Assembly: GCF_007280555.1 (NCBI RefSeq)
Contig: NZ_VKDB01000017.1
Location: forward strand, 1 to 64,000
DNA: 64,000 nt
Direction of reading: 5' to 3'
Origin: Deinococcus detaillensis
GTDB taxonomy: Bacteria > Deinococcota > Deinococci > Deinococcales > Deinococcaceae
Below are positions 1 to 9,875 of this stretch, piece after piece. The translations under genes and the position numbers were made by a program. Numbering within the stretch: the stretch's first letter is position 1; every line of letters begins with the position of its first letter. The notes below the pieces were generated by a model. It ran no database searches, was not told where the DNA came from, and saw nothing but the letters and a program-made list of their open reading frames with translations.

Positions 1-9
1 TCCAGATGG

Positions 10-732
10 TCACGCCTGTACGTCTTCGTCGATTGACTTGGCCCTGAGGTTTTGGACATACAACCCCGCCGCGATGCCGCAGGCCGCGCCCACCATCAAG
101 TTCATGCGGTAAGGCAAGCCGTGGGCCGCCACCGCCACCGCGCCCGATACCAGCGCCGCCAGCAGTTGCGGACGGGTTCTCAGCACCGGCACCAGCAGGG
201 CGATGAAGCTGAGCGGCACGGCGAAGTCCAGCGGCCAAGCGGCGGGAATGCCCGCGCCCAGCAGCGCCCCGGCCACGGTGCCGAGTTGCCAGGTCAGCCA
301 CATCACTGCCGACGCGCCCGCGTAATACTGCACCGGGTTGGGCTCATCTGCGGGCCGCGCGGCCATCACCGCAAAGTTCTGATCGGTCAGCACGTAGGCG
401 AGCGGCCAGCGCCACAGCTTTGAAGCGCGGCTGAGCACCGGCAACATGGCGGCCGAATAAATGGCAAAGCGCAAATTGACCACCAGAGCGCTCAGCAAAA
501 TCAAAATGGTGGGGGTGCCGCTCTTAAACATCTGCGAGGCGATCAGTTGCGCCGACCCCGCGAAGCCGATGATCGAGAAGAAAATCGACTGCACTGGCGA
601 AAAGCCGGCTTGCACGGCAGCCACTCCCGTCACCAAGCTAAACGGCAAGATGCCCGGCACCAGCGGCAAGAATGCCCGGAGCCCACGCCAAAAGGAGGGC
701 GAGAGGGAAAAGGAAGCGGCAGACGGTTTCAC
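10..732 (-). CDS. azlC: AzlC-family branched-chain amino acid exporter subunit
   Basis: A 240-residue, very hydrophobic protein with the features of the AzlC permease family: an N-terminal FLPLVPGILPFSLVTG segment, then FSIIGFAGSAQLIASQMF and a LTDQNFAV stretch, which are typical of the large subunit. The family works with a small AzlD partner to export branched-chain amino acids or analogues across the inner membrane. The stop codon lies at the left edge of the window, so an azlD gene, normally overlapping or directly downstream, would be outside. The gene is divergent from the MFS gene at 836, and the 100-bp gap should hold both promoters. The family call is firm; the substrate is not known. 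Confidence 0.88.
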   Translation of the reverse strand: MKPSAASFSLSPSFWRGLRAFLPLVPGILPFSLVTGVAAVQAGFSPVQSIFFSIIGFAGSAQLIASQMFKSGTPTILILLSALVVNLRFAIYSAAMLPVLSRASKLWRWPLAYVLTDQNFAVMAARPADEPNPVQYYAGASAVMWLTWQLGTVAGALLGAGIPAAWPLDFAVPLSFIALLVPVLRTRPQLLAALVSGAVAVAAHGLPYRMNLMVGAACGIAAGLYVQNLRAKSIDEDVQA

Positions 733-835
733 ACCCGCTAGCCTGCCGGTTTTGGAGCGTGAAGTCCAGAAACACCCGCCGCTTCTGAGCCATTTGGCTT
801 AGTTGGCCCCGACCAGAGCTTGATAGCTTAAGGAA

Positions 836-2092
836 ATGCGCCGACCCCAAGCTGCCCTGGTTTTTATTTTGATTACCGCCCTAGTTGACATCATGGGCAT
901 CGGGCTGATTATTCCGGTGTTGCCGCTGCTGGTCAAGGAATTGTCGGGTTCGGCGGCGGCGGGGGCGCGGTATATCGGCATTTTTACTGCCGTCTACGCC
1001 GTGATGCAGTTTATCTTTGCGCCGATTTTGGGCGTCCTATCTGACCGGTATGGCCGCCGCCCGGTGCTGCTGCTGAGCCTCTTGGGCATGGGGCTGGATT
1101 ATCTGCTGCTGGCGTTTGCGCCGACGCTGTGGTGGCTGTTTGTGGGCCGCGTCCTGGCGGGCATTACCGGGGCCAGCCTGACAGTCGCCAACGCTTACAT
1201 TGCCGACGTTTCCGCGCCCGAAGACCGCGCCAAGAATTTCGGCAAGCTGGGCGCGACCTTTGGCGTCGGCTTTATCTTGGGGCCGGCGCTGGGCGGCTTA
1301 CTGGGCGATTACGGCCTGCGCGTGCCGTTCATGTTCGCGGCGGGGCTGGCCCTGCTCAACATGTTTTACGGCTACTTCGTCTTGCCGGAATCGCTGCCGC
1401 CTGCCTCACGCGGCGCGAGGCTGAGCCGCAAAAATCTCAACCCCTTCACGCCTCTGGCCGCGCTGGCCCAGTATCCGGTGATTCTCAACATGGCCGCCGC
1501 TCTGATCGTGCTGGGCATGGCCGGGCAAGTCATCTTTTCGACCTGGGTGCTGTACACCGAGGGCGTGCTGGGCTGGACACCGCTGCAAAACGGCGTGGCG
1601 CTGGCGGCGTTTGGCCTGATGACCGCCATCGTGCAGGGCGGCTTCATCAGTGTCTCGGTGCGCTGGCTGGGCGAGCGGCGGGCCATTTTGCTGGGGCTGG
1701 CGATGGGAACACTGGAAATGCTGGTGCTGGCGTTTGCCAAAACCTCGCTGCTGCTGTATGTCTCGCTGATCTTCGGCGCACTCGGCGGGCTGGCTGGCCC
1801 CACCTTGCAGGGCATCATCAGCCGCCAGGTCAGCGAATCCGAGCAGGGCAAAGTGCAGGGCGCACTCACCGCCGTCAACAGTTTGGTGGGCGTGGTGGGG
1901 CCGCTGCTCGCCACCTGGGTCTTTGCTTACTTCAACGGCGGCGGCTCGGGAGTGCGCTTTCCGGGAGCCGCGTTTATGATGGGCGCGGTCTTTTCGGTGA
2001 TCGGACTGGGGCTGGCGTGGGCGGCGCTACGCAAACTGCCTCCCGCTGCCGGGCCTACGGTGATAGAAGCTATTGAAGTCAAAACCGTCTGA
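836..2092 (+). CDS. MFS drug exporter, TCR/Tet family
   Basis: A 418-residue membrane protein with about 12 hydrophobic segments. It carries the MFS loop 2-3 motif [14 protein letters not shown] near residues 64-77, and a helix 5 [16 protein letters not shown] segment typical of drug:H+ antiporters of the TetA/TCR type. The N-terminus ([17 protein letters not shown]) also resembles TetA. The predicted role is proton-driven efflux of a small molecule across the cytoplasmic membrane. The ATG at 836 follows a short AAGGA site. Tetracycline is not implied, because TetA-like exporters in Deinococcus are of unknown specificity. Confidence 0.88.
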   Translation: MRRPQAALVFILITALVDIMGIGLIIPVLPLLVKELSGSAAAGARYIGIFTAVYAVMQFIFAPILGVLSDRYGRRPVLLLSLLGMGLDYLLLAFAPTLWWLFVGRVLAGITGASLTVANAYIADVSAPEDRAKNFGKLGATFGVGFILGPALGGLLGDYGLRVPFMFAAGLALLNMFYGYFVLPESLPPASRGARLSRKNLNPFTPLAALAQYPVILNMAAALIVLGMAGQVIFSTWVLYTEGVLGWTPLQNGVALAAFGLMTAIVQGGFISVSVRWLGERRAILLGLAMGTLEMLVLAFAKTSLLLYVSLIFGALGGLAGPTLQGIISRQVSESEQGKVQGALTAVNSLVGVVGPLLATWVFAYFNGGGSGVRFPGAAFMMGAVFSVIGLGLAWAALRKLPPAAGPTVIEAIEVKTV

Positions 2093-2139
2093 ACGGCGCT
2101 GGCCCCGCCGCTCATCCGCGTGCCCTACACTCAGCCCCG

Positions 2140-2709
2140 ATGAACCGCGTGTGGCGCGAAGCCATTTTACCGCTGCTGGTGCTGTGGCTGATCTCCACTT
2201 TCGGCCTGACCCTTGCCCGCGTAGACGGCAGCAGCATGAACCCCACCTTGCAGACGGGTCAGGCCATGCTGCTGCTCAAGTCTCCGCGCTGGGGCTACGC
2301 TTGGCACCTGACCAGCCTCCCCTACCGGCGCGGCGATATCGTCATTTTCAAAGCCCCGCCAGACAGCGAGTACGCTTGGGAGACGCTGAGCATTTTGGGC
2401 GTCTGGGAAGTTCGTCACCGTTCCTACAACATCAAGCGGGTGGTGGGGGTGCCGGGCGACACGGTAGAAATCAGGGGCGGGCAACTGCGGGTCAACGGGC
2501 AAAAAGTAGCTGAACCCTACGTCAGCGGAGGAGCAGCCCAAGACGAAGCGCCAAGCCGAGTGCCGCCGGGAGCGGTCTACGTGCTGGGCGACAACCGCCA
2601 ACTCGCTGAAAGTGTGGACTCGCGTTTTTACGGGCCAGTCAGCGTGAAAGACGTGGCGGGCACGGCAAACATCAGTTTGTGGCCACCGGGCCGGGTGGGC
2701 GGGCGATAA
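2140..2709 (+). CDS. lepB: Signal peptidase I
   Basis: A 189-residue S26 peptidase with one N-terminal membrane segment (about residues 8-26). The catalytic Ser32 lies in GSSMNPTL. The general-base Lys99 lies in YNIKRVVGVPGD, and the later box VLGDNRQLAESVDSRFYG (boxes D and E) is intact. It cleaves signal peptides from secreted proteins on the outer face of the cytoplasmic membrane. Length and motif order are normal for a short bacterial Lep. It lies 47 bp after the MFS gene on the same strand and may share its transcript. Confidence 0.92.
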   Translation: MNRVWREAILPLLVLWLISTFGLTLARVDGSSMNPTLQTGQAMLLLKSPRWGYAWHLTSLPYRRGDIVIFKAPPDSEYAWETLSILGVWEVRHRSYNIKRVVGVPGDTVEIRGGQLRVNGQKVAEPYVSGGAAQDEAPSRVPPGAVYVLGDNRQLAESVDSRFYGPVSVKDVAGTANISLWPPGRVGGR

Positions 2710-2730
2710 GGGCCAGCCTACCTCGGCGCT

Positions 2731-3231
2731 TCAGCTTGAGCCACCCGAACTGGCCGCCGCCGCGTCGTTTTGCTCATCTTCCAGCGCTTTGTAGGCGCAG
2801 GCCGCCGCCAGTGCAGCAAGGCCCAGCGGCACGTTACCGATCTGGAGATTGACATCCTTGCCGTCCAGGTGGCCGCCGATGCGTCCGGTCAGGTGCTGGC
2901 CGTCGAGTCTCAGGTCTAGGTCTTTGCCACTCAATTTTCCCGAGAAGCGGCCCTGTACGCGGTTGCCGCTGATGTCCAGGCGCACGTCGTCGCCGTCAAT
3001 GCGCCCGCCGAGGCGCACCTGCACGTGCGTATCACTCACCTCGCCGTCGGCATCGAAGCCCCCGAAATGGCCGCCGATTCTGCCGTTGACCTGATCACCG
3101 CTGAGGCGCACATCAATGTCTTTGCCGTTGAAGGTGCCGCCGATGCGTCCGTGAAGGCGCTCGCCCTGCCATTTGGCGTGAATGTCGTAGCCCGCCGTGA
3201 TGCCGCCGATGCGTCCGTCTAAATCTGCCAT
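2731..3231 (-). CDS. Tandem-repeat protein (six 22-residue GRIGG repeats)
   Basis: A 166-residue protein built almost entirely from six back-to-back 22-residue repeats (residues 4-25, 26-47, 48-69, 70-91, 92-113 and 114-135). Each has the pattern hydrophobic-x-G-R-I-G-G-x3-G-x-D followed by alternating hydrophobic residues and a Gly-containing turn, which suggests a beta-solenoid or beta-roll. The tail has a hydrophobic patch ([17 protein letters not shown]) and an Ala/Ser/Gly end. I chose the internal ATG at 3231; a longer frame reaching 3330 would run back through the terminator hairpin of the upstream gene. I recognise no family and give no function. Confidence 0.72.
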   Translation of the reverse strand: MADLDGRIGGITAGYDIHAKWQGERLHGRIGGTFNGKDIDVRLSGDQVNGRIGGHFGGFDADGEVSDTHVQVRLGGRIDGDDVRLDISGNRVQGRFSGKLSGKDLDLRLDGQHLTGRIGGHLDGKDVNLQIGNVPLGLAALAAACAYKALEDEQNDAAAASSGGSS

Positions 3232-3262
3232 GCCGACATGATAGAGACAAGCCGAACACGAA

Positions 3263-3304
3263 GAAGTGGGACGTGCGCCAAGCTGAGGCGGCACGTCCCA
3301 CTTC
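3263..3304 (-). terminator. Rho-independent-type hairpin after hicd
   Basis: A perfect 14-bp inverted repeat (left arm 3263-3276, right arm 3291-3304, sequence GAAGTGGGACGTGC and its complement) with a 14-nt loop. It lies just past the stop of the homoisocitrate dehydrogenase gene on the minus strand and before the repeat-protein start. It ends in a moderately T-rich stretch rather than a long T run. Confidence 0.75.
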
Positions 3305-3316
3305 ACGGCGTCTGGT

Positions 3317-4312
3317 TTACAGGGAAGCAATCAGCGCTTTGGTAAATTCTTCGGTGCCTGCTGTGCCGCCGAGGTCGCGGGTGCGAGGGCCTTCTTGCAA
3401 GATTTTGTTGACAGCGTTATCGAGGCGCGTGGCAATTTCGGTTTCGCCCAAGTGCTGGAGCATCAGCACGGCGGCCAGCACGGTGGCGGTGGGGTTGGCA
3501 ACACCCTGCCCGGCGATGTCGGGGGCCGAGCCGTGAACCGATTCGAAGATGCCGAATTTGTCGCCAATGTTGCCGCTGGCGGCGATGCCCAGACCGCCCA
3601 CCAGACCCGCCGCGAGGTCGGAGAGGATGTCACCGAACATGTTGGTCATGACCAGCACGTCGAACTGGGCAGGGTTGCGGACAAGCTGCATGGCGGCGTT
3701 GTCCACGATCATGGTGCTGGTGCTGAGGTCGTCCATGCCTTTAACTTCGTCCAAGATGGTGTTCAGGAACAGGCCCTGCGTGACCGGCAGCACGTTGGCC
3801 TTGTGCACCACCATGAGTTTCTTGCGGCGCTGCATGGCGAGGTTGGCGGCAAATTTGCCGATGGCGAGGCTGGCGTCTTTGGTGATCACGGTGTCGGCAA
3901 TGGCGGTATCGCCGTAGCGGCGTTCCTGCTCGACATACAGGCCCTGGGTGTTCTCGCGGACGATCACCAAGTCCACGTTGTCATACGACCCCGGCACCGG
4001 GCGGGTTTTGGTGGGGCGCACATTGGCGTACAATCCGTACTTCTGGCGCAGGTGGCGAATCGCGCCCTTGAAGCCGTCCGGCTTGTCGGTGGGGCTGGTG
4101 GCCGCGCCGAACAAAGTCGCGTGGGTGTTTTCCACCGCGTCGTAGGTGGCCTGGGGGGTGGACGTACCGTGATCGAGGAAATATTCGTAGCCTGCTTCGG
4201 CGTCGATGTACTCGGCGTCGAAGCCAGCGGCGTCCAGCACGCGGCGGGCTGCCGGAATCACTTCGTGTCCTATGCCGTCGCCTTCAATCAGTGCAATGCG
4301 GTATTTAGCCAT
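3317..4312 (-). CDS. hicd: Homoisocitrate dehydrogenase (lysine via alpha-aminoadipate)
   Basis: A 331-residue NAD-dependent beta-decarboxylating dehydrogenase. It shows the N-terminal [14 protein letters not shown], the substrate loop [53 protein letters not shown], the metal-binding [19 protein letters not shown], and the nucleotide-binding [18 protein letters not shown]. The match to remembered Thermus homoisocitrate dehydrogenase is close throughout, including the ERRY element that separates it from isopropylmalate and isocitrate dehydrogenases. It would convert homoisocitrate to 2-oxoadipate in the alpha-aminoadipate lysine pathway typical of Deinococcus-Thermus. No other lysine genes are adjacent. 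Some isocitrate activity is possible, as family members can be bifunctional. Confidence 0.88.
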   Translation of the reverse strand: MAKYRIALIEGDGIGHEVIPAARRVLDAAGFDAEYIDAEAGYEYFLDHGTSTPQATYDAVENTHATLFGAATSPTDKPDGFKGAIRHLRQKYGLYANVRPTKTRPVPGSYDNVDLVIVRENTQGLYVEQERRYGDTAIADTVITKDASLAIGKFAANLAMQRRKKLMVVHKANVLPVTQGLFLNTILDEVKGMDDLSTSTMIVDNAAMQLVRNPAQFDVLVMTNMFGDILSDLAAGLVGGLGIAASGNIGDKFGIFESVHGSAPDIAGQGVANPTATVLAAVLMLQHLGETEIATRLDNAVNKILQEGPRTRDLGGTAGTEEFTKALIASL

Positions 4313-4395
4313 AATGGGTTCAGTTTAGGGGATGGGGGCCAGGGCGCAGGCTCGCGGGGTGTTTCTGGGTGAGGGACCAGAGCCTACAATGCCCC

Positions 4396-5847
<1,452 letters not shown>

Positions 5848-5920
5848 TGCTGGCAGAATAAGACCAATCCTTCAGCTTTATCTCAGGTTTGGATGCCGGG
5901 GGTTTGTTAGGCTCTGGAGC

Positions 5921-6256
5921 ATGACGAATCCCACTGAACTCCAGATCGACAAGTACCACGAAGGCAACGGCGCACCCGCCAAAAAGGGCCAGATGGTCAA
6001 AGTGCATTACACCGGCACGCTGGAAAACGGCACCAAGTTCGACAGCAGCCGCGATAGGGGCGAGCCGATTGAGTTTCAGCTCGGCGTGGGCCAGGTCATT
6101 CAGGGCTGGGACGACGGCATCTCGCAGATGAATGTCGGCGACAAAGCCAAGCTGACCATTCCGCCCAGCCTGGGCTACGGCGCACGCGGCGCAGGTGGAG
6201 TCATTCCGCCCAACGCCACCCTGATCTTTGACGTGGAACTGGTGGACGCCCGCTAA
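5921..6256 (+). CDS. FKBP-type peptidyl-prolyl cis-trans isomerase
   Basis: A 111-residue single-domain FKBP without a signal peptide, so probably cytoplasmic. The conserved core is complete: VKVHYTGTLENGTKFDSS, the FQLGVGQVIQGWDDGI binding-pocket segment, KLTIPPSLGYGARG, and the terminal IPPNATLIFDVELVD. It would accelerate prolyl isomerisation during protein folding. It is a monocistronic-looking gene closed by a strong hairpin at 6273. Confidence 0.94.
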   Translation: MTNPTELQIDKYHEGNGAPAKKGQMVKVHYTGTLENGTKFDSSRDRGEPIEFQLGVGQVIQGWDDGISQMNVGDKAKLTIPPSLGYGARGAGGVIPPNATLIFDVELVDAR

Positions 6257-6272
6257 ATTGCCACCCAAATAC

Positions 6273-6309
6273 AACGCCGCCGAATGCTTGGAGAAGCTTC
6301 GGCGGCGTT
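6273..6309. terminator. Hairpin between fkbP and the convergent small ORF
   Basis: An inverted repeat AACGCCGCCGAA(T)GCTT (6273-6289) / AAGCTTCGGCGGCGTT (6294-6309) with one bulged base and a tiny loop. It is followed by a T-rich stretch on the plus strand. Its place between convergent genes suggests it serves both. Confidence 0.75.
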
Positions 6310-6349
6310 TGCTTGTCGTCTGTAGATCGGAGACTGATTGGTCGGGGGT

Positions 6350-6616
6350 CTACATGTCGCTTGAGGCGTCGTCAGGAGACACCGGGTAATCGCGCGGAAT
6401 TTCGGGGTCTGCGGGCGGTGTCCAGCCTTCCGGCATCTCGGCGTCGGTCAGGTTGCCCTCGCCGCCCGCGTCACTCTCAAAGCCCAGATCGGGGTTGCCC
6501 GGTGAGTCCTGAATCACGCCCCGGTTTTGGTTGGGGGTCTTGGTGGCGCTCTCCGAATCGGTGCCGCGTGTTTCGGGAGCGCGGTCAAACTGCTCGTCGC
6601 TGGTATGTCCGGTCAT
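6350..6616 (-). CDS. Short acidic, probably disordered protein
   Basis: An 88-residue protein from the ATG at 6616, rich in Asp, Glu, Pro, Ser, Gly and Asn, with no hydrophobic core. It contains MPEGWTPPADPEIPRDYPVSPDD near the C-terminus. I do not recognise a family. It sits alone between the FKBP terminator and the end of the roadblock gene. The composition is unusual for a chance ORF in GC-rich DNA, which supports a real gene, but the function is unknown. Confidence 0.55.
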   Translation of the reverse strand: MTGHTSDEQFDRAPETRGTDSESATKTPNQNRGVIQDSPGNPDLGFESDAGGEGNLTDAEMPEGWTPPADPEIPRDYPVSPDDASSDM

Positions 6617-6694
6617 GGCTGTATTGCAGCACGCCGCAGGGAAAGTGGGGTGTGCGGACGCTAAAGGCCGAGTCAACCCAGAGGCCGTATCAAC

Positions 6695-7984
6695 TCAGAG
6701 CTGGAGCTGCGCCGCCGCCGCCTTGAGTTTGTAACGGGCCATTGCCAGATTGGCCTGCTCTTTGCGCAGCACCACATACAAAAACAAAGTGGTTCCCGGC
6801 AAGATATACAGCAGGTGGTACTGCTGCTCCAGAGTCACCATCATGTCTTCAATCTGGCCCTCAATGCCGAGCAGTTCCATCGAGCGCTTTTGCGCCCTGA
6901 CCACTTCGGTGGTTCCGGCTCCGGCCAGTTCCAAGTCGATGCCGCTGCCGACCATGTCCAGCGCCATGCCGCTGCTGTAATCCACCAGGGCCGCCGCCAC
7001 CGCACCGTCAATCGATAAAATGTCGCCCACCAGGATGTCACGGCTGTTGGGTTTGCCAAGGAGTTTCTTTTCAATTTCCTTACTCGGCACGGAAATAGAG
7101 CTGGGCACGGAAGTCTGAATAATATAAAGGCCCATTTCGTCTTCGTCGATTTCTTCAGAAACGGCAATGGCGTCGTCGAATTCAAATTCGGGAGGATCGT
7201 CAAAGGCGTCTTCGCTGAAGATATCCAGATTGCTGGTTGCCTCTGCATCTGCATCTGGCTCATTGTTCTGTTCTGGCGGGGCGGGAGCCATCGCTTCTTC
7301 GTCTTTTTTAACCATCGCGTCCATCAGCAAAGAAGACAGCGGCAAAGTGGGCTGGTTATTGTGGTTGTGGTAGGAGCGCTCCACCGCAATTGAAATGTTG
7401 TCCCACATCATGATTTCAATGGCGGCTTGTTTGTTGCTGAGTTCTTGGCGGTGAACATAAGCGCTGACAAACTTGCCCTTGTACAAATGGATGCGGCCCC
7501 ACTTCTCCGCCGCAGAAACATGAATCGAAACGCTTTTGGCTTCCCACTCCATCATCTGCAAAAAGCTGGAGAGCATCAGGCCGCGCAGGGTGCCGTTGAC
7601 CAGGCCGACCATTTCTTTTTCGATGGCTTTGCTGACGCTCAAAGCGCTTTCGGGCGCGATGATCGGCAAGCTGCCAAAGCGCTCGAAGACCGCTTGAAAG
7701 TCGGCTTCGGGCCGGTCAGAGAGCAGCAAAAAGAAGGTGCGCGGCCAGTTGCGCTTGGCATGTTCGAGCAAGCTCTCGACGCTGCCCTCGAGCAAAGCGG
7801 GATCGAGCACCACCAAATCCGGCGGGAAGCTCTCGTAAGCGCTCATCACGGCGGCCACACTGCCCGTCGTTTCGATGCGCCACTTGACCGACTCACGGCT
7901 GTACCGCCGTAAATCTTTTTCGAGCTGCGGCGCTTGCTGGGTCAGCAGCAGCAAGAATTTTTTGGTTTCTACACGGGCAAGGAT
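6695..7984 (-). CDS. Receiver-like / DUF4388 / roadblock-LC7 regulatory protein
   Basis: Three regions are visible. The first is an N-terminal CheY-like fold (TKKFLLLLTQQAPQ, then PPDLVVLDPALLEGS and TFFLLLSDRPE). The second is a central DUF4388-type segment (GTLRGLMLSSFLQMMEWEAKSVSIHV, WGRIHLYKGKFVSAYV). After an acidic linker comes a C-terminal roadblock/LC7-like domain (ILSIDGAVAAALVDYSSGMALDMVG through LFLYVVLRKEQANLAMAR). Such proteins act in GTPase-linked polarity, motility or signalling. The start is unclear: a strong AAAGGAGGT site (7991-7999, minus) is spaced for an in-frame ATC at 7984, with no ATG/GTG/TTG at the right distance. In-frame GTG codons lie upstream, before the ribosome site. 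Confidence 0.75.
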   Translation of the reverse strand: MLARVETKKFLLLLTQQAPQLEKDLRRYSRESVKWRIETTGSVAAVMSAYESFPPDLVVLDPALLEGSVESLLEHAKRNWPRTFFLLLSDRPEADFQAVFERFGSLPIIAPESALSVSKAIEKEMVGLVNGTLRGLMLSSFLQMMEWEAKSVSIHVSAAEKWGRIHLYKGKFVSAYVHRQELSNKQAAIEIMMWDNISIAVERSYHNHNNQPTLPLSSLLMDAMVKKDEEAMAPAPPEQNNEPDADAEATSNLDIFSEDAFDDPPEFEFDDAIAVSEEIDEDEMGLYIIQTSVPSSISVPSKEIEKKLLGKPNSRDILVGDILSIDGAVAAALVDYSSGMALDMVGSGIDLELAGAGTTEVVRAQKRSMELLGIEGQIEDMMVTLEQQYHLLYILPGTTLFLYVVLRKEQANLAMARYKLKAAAAQLQL

Positions 7985-8450
7985 AACTTCACCTCCTTTG
8001 GCGGGGCCGCCGACACTAAGTTGGGGGGAAACGAAGTCGCTGACTTGAAGCACAGCAGCCCTCACTTCTTGAGATTGGATTGTAGAGCAGTGGCAAACGG
8101 CAAAAGGGAAACTTGCCAGAGTGAAGGCGGTTTTAGAAAACGCGGCTGGGAATGGGCGGCAGCAGGCTTCCCAGCGCGTGAGCAAGGTCTGAGATTCAGT
8201 ATAAAAAAAACGCCTTACATGGCAATGACAAGCCCGACACGCAAAATGACTTTTGTTCAGCTGACAAACAGCGCTGCCCTTCAGCAAAAACGCTTGATGA
8301 ATAAGGGCGCTCAATCACCCACCAGCCGCTCAACTGGCCGCTTACTGGATTTACGCTTTTGGTAAGGCCACCTGACAATGTTAAGCTTTTGTGAAGGCGT
8401 GCCCGTTTAGATTTTGGTTTGGCTGGGCTCCGATTTGAGTGGATTCTGGT
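7985..8450. other. Long non-coding gap upstream of the roadblock gene
   Basis: About 465 bp between the histidine kinase 3' end and the roadblock protein. It must hold the roadblock gene promoter on the minus strand. A TATACT box (8198-8203, minus) next to a run of eight T on that strand, and a TTGTCA (8226-8231, minus) 22 bp further up, are the only promoter-like elements I see, and that spacing is too long for comfort. I see no convincing small gene or RNA. Confidence 0.35.
7989..7999 (-). promoter_or_regulatory. Strong ribosome-binding site that sets an unusual start
   Basis: Minus-strand AAAGGAGGTGA matches the 16S anti-Shine-Dalgarno almost completely. The codon 7 nt after AGGAGG in the reading frame of the receiver/DUF4388/roadblock protein is ATC. 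The out-of-frame TTG and GTG nearby both run into a stop within three codons. Confidence 0.65.
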
Positions 8451-9827
8451 TTAATTGGGCTTTGCTTTGCTGCTCCCCTCCTCTTCCCACTCGGCGCTGT
8501 CTTCATCTCCAAAGTCGTCGCCCAGTTCTGGCCCCGGAAGAGTCAGGCTAAAGGCCGCGCCGCCCTGCGGATGATTGCCACCGCTCAGCTCGCCGCCGTG
8601 CGCCTGGGCAATTTGGCGCGAGACGCTGAGGCCCAGCCCACTGCTGCCCGAGCCGCTGACGAACGGATCGAAAATGCTCTCGCCCAGCTCGGAGGGAAGG
8701 CCGGGTCCAGAGTCGCGCACAGTGAAGCGCACCTGCTGCGGCGTTTCGCTGAGGTCGATCTCCACCCAGCCTGCCGCTCCCGCCGCCCGCCGCGCATTGG
8801 CCAGCAAATTGCGCAGTGCCTGAGTCAGCCGGTCAGGGTCGCACAGCACCATGCCGCTTTGCCAGTCGCCGCTGAAGGTCGTGCCCGCCACCAAGCGGTC
8901 TAGGCGGCCCTGCAAGGTGCCAGCCGGAATGAAATGCCAGACCAATTTCATTTCGAGCTGACCGCGTGCCAGTTGCATCAAATCTTGGGTGGTGAAGGTC
9001 AATTCGTCAGCGACCAGCGCGGCGCGGGCCACGTCGGCGTCTCCGGTGCGCTGGGTGGCCTGACTGAGAGAAGCCCGCAGCACAGTCAGCGGAGCGCCGA
9101 GTTCGTGAACAATCTGCCCCAGAAGCTGCTTTTCGCGGCCCTGCTGCATTTCGATGCGGGCCAAGAGGCGGTTGATGGCGGTCAGCAGACGGTAGACCTC
9201 GTCTTGCTGCTGTGGGAGCGGAAGCGGCATGACCGTTTGGGCCGGATCAATGCGGTCAGCCAATTGAGCGGCGCGGCCCAACCCGCCCAGAGCGCGGCGG
9301 CCCACCAACCAGCCGAGCAGCATCATCAAAGCCGGCGCGGTCAAAACAGCTATCCACAGCAGCCGCCAGGCGCTTTGGCGGGCCTGAACCAGCGCGTCTT
9401 CAGGCAGGCCGACCCAGATAAAGCTCTTGCCGTCGCCGTAGCCTCTCAGCTCACGGGTGGCGGTGCGAACCAGCAAATCTTGAATCAGCACCTCTGTTTT
9501 GCCCCCGAAGGGAAACGGCGAGTTTTCGTAAACCTTTACACCCGCGTTGGCATATGTCACTTTGCCGCCGCTGTCCACGACCATGGCGTAACCGCCGCTG
9601 GGGGTGGCGGGCTTGCCCAGGCCGCTACTGCCACTGCCGAAGGCCTCAGCGAGTCGGTCAGCGCGTTCATCGAGGCGGGCCTGAAACTGAGTGTCGAGGT
9701 CGCTGAGCAGCTTGGCGGTAATCAGCGCACTGACCAGCCCCACCACCAGCAGCGCCAGCAGGGTATACAGCAGCGCCAGCCGGAAGCGCAGGGTGTGCAA
9801 AAAACGCAATCGGGCCGAGTCGGTCAC
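8451..9827 (-). CDS. Sensor histidine kinase (HAMP-type, orphan)
   Basis: A 458-residue membrane kinase. The first membrane segment is near residues 14-39, followed by a periplasmic sensor region (about 40-155), a second membrane segment (about 155-176) and a HAMP-like linker. The phosphoacceptor His241 lies in [17 protein letters not shown]. An HATPase_c domain ends with [11 protein letters not shown] (N box), [18 protein letters not shown] and [19 protein letters not shown] (G boxes). It would autophosphorylate and pass phosphate to a response regulator. No regulator gene is adjacent, so the partner is elsewhere. It lies 48 bp after the nucleoside hydrolase on the same strand, so co-transcription is possible. 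Confidence 0.9.
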   Translation of the reverse strand: MTDSARLRFLHTLRFRLALLYTLLALLVVGLVSALITAKLLSDLDTQFQARLDERADRLAEAFGSGSSGLGKPATPSGGYAMVVDSGGKVTYANAGVKVYENSPFPFGGKTEVLIQDLLVRTATRELRGYGDGKSFIWVGLPEDALVQARQSAWRLLWIAVLTAPALMMLLGWLVGRRALGGLGRAAQLADRIDPAQTVMPLPLPQQQDEVYRLLTAINRLLARIEMQQGREKQLLGQIVHELGAPLTVLRASLSQATQRTGDADVARAALVADELTFTTQDLMQLARGQLEMKLVWHFIPAGTLQGRLDRLVAGTTFSGDWQSGMVLCDPDRLTQALRNLLANARRAAGAAGWVEIDLSETPQQVRFTVRDSGPGLPSELGESIFDPFVSGSGSSGLGLSVSRQIAQAHGGELSGGNHPQGGAAFSLTLPGPELGDDFGDEDSAEWEEEGSSKAKPN

Positions 9828-9875
9828 GCGCCAAGTCTAGGGGGAAACGGTGAGACGCGCCTCACGGCGGGCCGG

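Noticed and set aside
3232..3330. Extended start of the GRIGG-repeat protein
   Set aside because: It would translate through the terminator hairpin of the upstream gene and adds residues of a different composition.
8198..8211. Run of eight T on the minus strand as a terminator of the histidine kinase
   Set aside because: No GC-rich stem precedes it; it is more likely part of an AT-rich promoter region.
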